Source of the DNA: Halorubrum cibi | GTDB taxonomy: Archaea > Halobacteriota > Halobacteria > Halobacteriales > Haloferacaceae | Length of the DNA stretch: 64,000 nt | NCBI RefSeq assembly: GCF_900182635.1 | Contig: NZ_FXTD01000009.1 | Coordinates: forward strand, 81,182 to 145,181 | Reading direction: 5' to 3' | In this document: in pieces, positions 59,958-64,000 of the stretch | Layout: each line of letters starts with the position of its first letter | Numbering within the stretch: the first letter of the stretch is position 1 | The notes under the pieces: model-generated | Database searches by the model: none | Told to the model about the DNA's origin: nothing | Seen by the model: only the letters and a program-made list of their open reading frames with translations | Translations under genes and position numbers: made by a program

Positions 59958-60903
59958 AACAGTCGCGGTCACCGGCGCTGCGGGATTCATCGGTCGCTGG
60001 GTCGTATCGGAGCTCCTCGACCGGGGACACACCGTCTACGGACTCGATGACTTCTCGAACGGCTCCGAACGGAACATCGAGGAGTTCCGAGACGACGACG
60101 CGTTCCATATCCACGAAGGAGACGTTCGATCCAAGACGGACGTCGATCGACTCTTCGAACACGACGTGGACGCGTGTATCCACCTCGCCGCCGAGATCGA
60201 CGTTCAAGAGAGTCTGGAGGATCCGGAAGCGCACTTCGAGTCGAACGTGGTCGGTACTCAGAACGTCCTCGAGGCGTGCCGGGAGGACGACACGCGACTC
60301 GGCCTCGTCGGTACCTGTATGGTGTACGACATGGTCGACTCGGAGGACGGAATCGGTGAGAATCACCCGACGAAGCCAGCCTCACCGTACGCCGGATCGA
60401 AGCTCGCTGCCGAGGACATGGCCGAGGGCTACTACCACGGGTACGACCTCCCGGTCACGATACTGCGTCCGTTCAACACCTACGGTCCCTACCAGAAGAC
60501 CGGCATGGCGGGCGGCGTCGTGTCGATCTTCACGAGCCGCGACATCCGAGGAGAGCCCCTGAAGATATTTGGCGACGGAACCCAGACGCGGGACCTGTTG
60601 TACGCGACCGACTGCGCCCGGTTCATCGTCGAAGGAACGTTTAACGACGAGACCGTCGGCGAGGTGATCAACGCGGGGACGGGAACCGACGTGTCGATCA
60701 ACGATCTCGCGGAGCTGATCGCGACCGACGGGACGGAAGTCACGCACGTCGAACACCACCACCCGCAAAGCGAGGTCCAGAAGCTGCTCTGTGACCCGAC
60801 GAAGGCGAAGGAGGTGCTCGATTGGGAGCCGGAGGTCACGCTCGAGGAGGGAGTCTCTCGCCTTCGATCGTGGCTCCGTGAACGCGAGGAGACCGCAGGA
60901 TGA
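59950..60903 (+). CDS. NAD-dependent nucleotide-sugar epimerase/dehydratase
   Basis: A 317-residue extended SDR of the GalE/RmlB type. TGAAGFIG lies at 8-15, T122 in 'GTCMVYD' and the Y147xxxK151 pair form the active site. 'RPFNTYGPYQKTG' is the typical sugar-binding stretch. It probably epimerises or dehydrates a UDP-sugar intermediate between the dehydratase and the aminotransferase genes. Overlaps of 8 nt with the preceding gene and 4 nt with the next show a single operon. Confidence 0.88.
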   Translation: MSETVAVTGAAGFIGRWVVSELLDRGHTVYGLDDFSNGSERNIEEFRDDDAFHIHEGDVRSKTDVDRLFEHDVDACIHLAAEIDVQESLEDPEAHFESNVVGTQNVLEACREDDTRLGLVGTCMVYDMVDSEDGIGENHPTKPASPYAGSKLAAEDMAEGYYHGYDLPVTILRPFNTYGPYQKTGMAGGVVSIFTSRDIRGEPLKIFGDGTQTRDLLYATDCARFIVEGTFNDETVGEVINAGTGTDVSINDLAELIATDGTEVTHVEHHHPQSEVQKLLCDPTKAKEVLDWEPEVTLEEGVSRLRSWLREREETAG

Positions 60904-62087
60904 CGGGCGACTTTCCGGCACACTACGGCGGCGAGCCGATCCGCGAAGACGTGTTGGGGTACGGCTCACAGAGCATCAGCGAATCGGAGAAACAGGCAGT
61001 CGTAGAGGCGCTGGAGGGCGATTACATCACGCGTGGACCAACCGTCGAGGCGTTCGAGGAGCGGGCGGCCGATCTCGTCGACGTGGACCACGCGATCGCG
61101 ACGACGTCGGGGACGACGGCGCTTCATCTCGCGGGGCGTGCGGCCGGATTCGACTCCGGCGACGAAGTCATCACGACCCCGCTGACGTTCGTCTCGACGG
61201 CGCATGCGGCGACGTACTGCGGAGCGACGCCGGTCCTCGCGGACATCGACCCGCACCGGCGGACTCTCGATCCGGATGCGGTTCGCGATCGGATCACCCC
61301 CGAGACGGAGGCGATCGTTCCGATGCACTACGGTGGCCATCCGGCGGACATCGAGGGACTCCTCGAGGTCGCGGACGAACACGACTTGACCGTGATCTGG
61401 GACGCGTGTCACGCGTTCGGCGGGACGTGGAACGACGAGCCCATCGGGTCACAGCGCGACATGGCGGTCTTCAGCTTCCATCCGGTGAAGAACGTCACCA
61501 CCGGCGAGGGTGGGATGATCGTCACGGACGACGCCGAGCTCGCGGCTCGGCTTCGGCGACTGCGGTCGTTCGAGATGGACTACGGTCCGGAAGGCCACGA
61601 AGACGAGCCCTGGTATCAGGTGTCCGAAGGGGTGGGTTACAACTACAACGTGACGGACATTCAGGCGGCGCTCGGGCTCGCGCAACTGGATCGGCTCGAG
61701 ACGTTCAAGGCGCGTCGCGACGAGGTCATCTCGGCATACGATACGGCGTTCGCGGACGTGCCTGGATTCCGAACGCCACCGGAGGCGCCGAACTCGGACC
61801 CGATGTATCACCTGTACGCCGTCGAGATCGGTGAAGAATTCGGATGTGACCGGAAGGAGTTCGTCAACGCGCTACACACAGAGAACCTCGGCGTACAGGT
61901 CCACTACGTGCCCCTCCACTATCACCCGTACTTCGAAGAGGAGTTCGGATACGAACGAGGGGAGTTCCCCGAGGCGGAGGGAGTATACGAGGGGCTAGTG
62001 AGTCTCCCCCTCCACGCGGAGATGGACGACCAAGACGTCGAGGACGTAATCACGGCCGTGCGTCGACTCCACGAGTATCACGCGTAA
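60900..62087 (+). CDS. DegT/DnrJ/EryC1-type PLP sugar aminotransferase
   Basis: A 395-residue PLP enzyme that transfers an amino group to a 4-keto sugar (PseC/LegC-type role). The cofactor lysine is K197 in 'FHPVKNVTTGEGG', and D168 in 'WDACHAFGG' contacts the PLP nitrogen. 'TTSGTTALHLA' (68-78) and 'YNYNVTDIQAALG' are family hallmarks. It overlaps the epimerase gene by 4 nt. A run of six T soon after the stop (62104-62109) suggests transcription ends here. Confidence 0.92.
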   Translation: MTGDFPAHYGGEPIREDVLGYGSQSISESEKQAVVEALEGDYITRGPTVEAFEERAADLVDVDHAIATTSGTTALHLAGRAAGFDSGDEVITTPLTFVSTAHAATYCGATPVLADIDPHRRTLDPDAVRDRITPETEAIVPMHYGGHPADIEGLLEVADEHDLTVIWDACHAFGGTWNDEPIGSQRDMAVFSFHPVKNVTTGEGGMIVTDDAELAARLRRLRSFEMDYGPEGHEDEPWYQVSEGVGYNYNVTDIQAALGLAQLDRLETFKARRDEVISAYDTAFADVPGFRTPPEAPNSDPMYHLYAVEIGEEFGCDRKEFVNALHTENLGVQVHYVPLHYHPYFEEEFGYERGEFPEAEGVYEGLVSLPLHAEMDDQDVEDVITAVRRLHEYHA

Positions 62088-62099
62088 CGGGTCCCAGAA

Positions 62100-62110
62100 G
62101 CACTTTTTTG
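62100..62110 (+). terminator. T-tract after the aminotransferase gene
   Basis: CACTTTTTTG, six T, 17 nt after the stop; the next gene has its own TATA box. Confidence 0.5.
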
Positions 62111-62166
62111 ACGGCTCATCTAGCTTAGAGATCGCGATATCGAGGCGTCATGGTTCGATCGGATGA

Positions 62167-62174
62167 CTTTATTC
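62167..62174 (+). promoter_or_regulatory. TATA-like box for the synthase gene
   Basis: CTTTATTC is centred 26 nt before the ATG at 62197, implying a separate leaderless transcript. Confidence 0.55.
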
Positions 62175-62196
62175 GTTAGCTCACGGGAGAGACGAT

Positions 62197-63255
62197 ATGG
62201 CCGAGTTTCACATCGGAGATCGATCCGTCGGGCCGGACGAGCCAGCGTTCGTGATCGCGGAGGCCGGATCGAATCACAACGGGGATCTCGATATTGCGAA
62301 AGAACTCATCGACGTCGCCGCCGATGCCGGAGCCGACGCGGTGAAGTTCCAGACGTTCCGGGCGGAGGACCTATACGTCGAGGAGAGCGACGAGGTCGAG
62401 TATCTGGACGACGACCGAACCATCTACGAGATCATCGAATCGATGGAGATGCCCTACGAGTGGATCCCCGAACTACACGACTACTGTCTCGAGCGTGGGG
62501 TCCAGTTCATGTCGACGCCGTTCGACGAGCGGTCCGCCGCGGAACTCACCGAGTACGTCCCCGCCTGGAAGGTCGCCTCCTACACGAGCAGCCACATCCC
62601 TTTCCTCGAGCACCTCGCAGAGACCGAGAAACCGATCATCATGTCTACGGGTGCTCACGAATTGGATGAGGTGGCGGAGTCGGTAGCGGCGCTCCGTGAA
62701 GGGGGAGCTTCCGATCTCGTCCTGTTACAGTGTGTCGCCGCGTATCCGACGCCGATCTCCGAGATCAACGTCGGCGCGGTCGAAACGCTTCACGAGGAGT
62801 TCGACGTTCCGACCGGGCTCTCCGATCACACGCTCGATCCCGTGACAGCTCCGGCGGCGGCGGTTGCACTCGGTGCGTGCGTCGTCGAGAAGCACTTCAC
62901 GCTGGACAAGTCGATGGAGGGACCGGACCACGAGTTCGCGCTCGAACCCGACGAACTGGATCGGATGGTGACGGCGATCCGTGACACGGAGGCCGCTCTC
63001 GGCTCCGGCGAAAAGCGCGTGCTGGAAGTCGAACGGGAACTCCACGAGAAGGCACGCCGCGCGATCCATGCGGTGGAAGACATCGAGGGGGGCGAGGAGT
63101 TGACCGAGGAGAACCTGAAGGTGCTACGTCCGGGAGGACGAAAACCCGGTCTTGATCCCAAATTCTACGGTGAGATAGTTGGCACGACGGCCGATCAGGA
63201 CGTTCGGAAAGGAGATGGCATAGAATGGGAGGATCTCGCAAACTATGATTCATAG
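62197..63255 (+). CDS. NeuB/PseI-type nonulosonic acid synthase
   Basis: A 352-residue TIM-barrel synthase joining a hexosamine to phosphoenolpyruvate to give a sialic-like acid (pseudaminic, legionaminic or related). 'VIAEAGSNHNGDL' (19-31) carries the PEP/metal histidine and 'DAVKFQTF' follows. Later 'STGAHELDEV' and 'GLSDHTLDPVTAPAAAVALGACVVEKHFTLD' are diagnostic. The C-terminal SAF (antifreeze-like) domain spans about 285-350. It follows the dehydratase, epimerase and aminotransferase genes, which fits a pseudaminic/legionaminic pathway. The final residues overlap the convergent acetyltransferase gene by 13 nt. Confidence 0.94.
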   Translation: MAEFHIGDRSVGPDEPAFVIAEAGSNHNGDLDIAKELIDVAADAGADAVKFQTFRAEDLYVEESDEVEYLDDDRTIYEIIESMEMPYEWIPELHDYCLERGVQFMSTPFDERSAAELTEYVPAWKVASYTSSHIPFLEHLAETEKPIIMSTGAHELDEVAESVAALREGGASDLVLLQCVAAYPTPISEINVGAVETLHEEFDVPTGLSDHTLDPVTAPAAAVALGACVVEKHFTLDKSMEGPDHEFALEPDELDRMVTAIRDTEAALGSGEKRVLEVERELHEKARRAIHAVEDIEGGEELTEENLKVLRPGGRKPGLDPKFYGEIVGTTADQDVRKGDGIEWEDLANYDS

Positions 63256-63776
63256 ATGTACCTTATCCAACCACCATTTGTGGTATTCTTTTTGAATCCA
63301 CAATTTTTGAAGAGATTTTTCGAGGGTTCGTTATTTTCATGAACTTCCGCGGTAAACGGAGTGCGATCCGCGAAACGGTCACAGATCCACTCAAGCGCGG
63401 CCGTTGCGATTCCGTGGCCGTGTACGGAGAAATCACCAAGATAAATTCCAACTTCGTCATCAGAATCGATACTGACGACACCGACTTGTCGTTTCTCGTA
63501 CCGTATCAAGAAATCATAGCGACTGTCGGATCGTGATTCATACCACGTGACGTGTTCGTCCCAGTTGAGTGGTCCATCCTGTACACGAAAGTGCCGATAT
63601 ATTTCGGGGATCGATCTCCACGCAAGTAATAGCTCTAGATCGTCACGTTCGACCGGGCGCATCCGGATCGAAGAGTCGAGATCATAGAGAGATGAACATG
63701 GATCACAGAGAACACGTTTTTTCACCGTACTCAGTGAGCGTTCAATTGGAAGTCGGCAATCGTCACAGGTTGCCAT
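63243..63776 (-). CDS. GNAT acetyltransferase with N-terminal zinc ribbon
   Basis: A 177-residue enzyme. Residues 1-30 form a zinc-ribbon with C4, C7, C24 and C27 ('CDDC' and 'CDPC'). Residues about 36-177 are a RimI/PseH-like GNAT domain, with 'LELLLAWRSIPEI' and the acetyl-CoA loop around 'FSVHGHGIATAALEWIC' and 'NEPSKNLFKNCGF'. PseH-type enzymes acetylate amino sugars in nonulosonic-acid pathways, and the neighbouring genes suggest that role here. The gene is AT-rich relative to the window, a sign of recent transfer. Start at the ATG at 63776. Confidence 0.78.
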   Translation of the reverse strand: MATCDDCRLPIERSLSTVKKRVLCDPCSSLYDLDSSIRMRPVERDDLELLLAWRSIPEIYRHFRVQDGPLNWDEHVTWYESRSDSRYDFLIRYEKRQVGVVSIDSDDEVGIYLGDFSVHGHGIATAALEWICDRFADRTPFTAEVHENNEPSKNLFKNCGFKKNTTNGGWIRYIYES

Positions 63777-64000
63777 CGTACAGTAGAGGTGTTTCGATTA
63801 ACAAGTACGTATGGTTTCGTGTAGAGATTCCGTGGTCGCTACGGCACCGACATTCGTTCCCATCAGTCTATTGTAAAAGAGTAGTAGTTCGAATGCCGAC
63901 TCATGTGCTGTGTTGAATAGATGCTGAGTCACGGTCACAGCGGCTCACACAGCGGTTCTATGTTGGTGATGGCGAACATCAAGACAATCTCACGGAACTG
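63777..64000. other. AT-rich intergenic region at the window end
   Basis: No gene is apparent in this 224-bp stretch. It is noticeably AT-richer than the window average. The promoter of the acetyltransferase gene on the minus strand must lie at its left end. Nothing else is recognisable. Confidence 0.45.

Overview
This window is chromosomal DNA from an extremely halophilic archaeon (class Halobacteria, most like Halorubrum/Haloferacales). The evidence is very high GC, acidic proteomes, leaderless genes with TATA-like boxes about 27 nt upstream, and typical haloarchaeal families: LonB, NadM, the fused CoxA-CoxC oxidase, HEWD proteins, PGF-CTERM surface protein, fibrillarin/Nop5. The genus is an inference.

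Layout. 0-15 kb: a truncated sensor kinase, an aspartoacylase-like hydrolase, a three-gene ABC export cassette (one subunit fused to a PrsW-like protease domain), tRNA-Leu, a mini-TFB, the C/D box RNP pair nop5-flpA, a deiminase, a CBS-ParB protein, lonB, nadM and a SAM hydrolase. 15-28 kb: pilus motor genes (pilB-like, pilC-like), a methyltransferase, a DoxX cassette with its regulator, tRNA-Gly followed by an array of tRNA 3'-end echoes, a Tat-exported protein, redox enzymes, and a tandem pair of membrane hydrolase-like genes. 28-46 kb: cytochrome oxidase, two ancient GTPases (DRG, YchF-like), a thermosome subunit, a hicBA toxin-antitoxin pair, tRNA-Ala, and glutamate synthase. 46-53 kb: a large PGF-CTERM surface glycoprotein whose N-terminal half is strikingly AT-rich, uppP, and vapBC.

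54.5-56.5 kb is a replication origin: an orc1/cdc6 gene flanked by six near-identical 24-bp origin recognition boxes, four upstream and two inverted downstream, with an AT-rich stretch before the gene. Immediately after it (57-63.8 kb) comes an ABC exporter and a nonulosonic (pseudaminic/legionaminic-type) acid gene set: 4,6-dehydratase, epimerase/dehydratase, PLP aminotransferase, NeuB/PseI-type synthase and a zinc-ribbon GNAT acetyltransferase. Together with the surface glycoprotein and UppP this points to cell-surface glycan work near the origin.

The most unusual signal is a dispersed intergenic repeat found four times (6.4, 28.3, 34.3, 41.0 kb). Three copies carry a long hairpin in which the base CAAAG-CCC-CAG / CTG-CCC-CTTTG is conserved while the inner stem differs between copies yet stays perfectly paired. 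A second unexplained signal is the set of degenerate tRNA T-arm/acceptor tails behind tRNA-Gly and tRNA-Leu.
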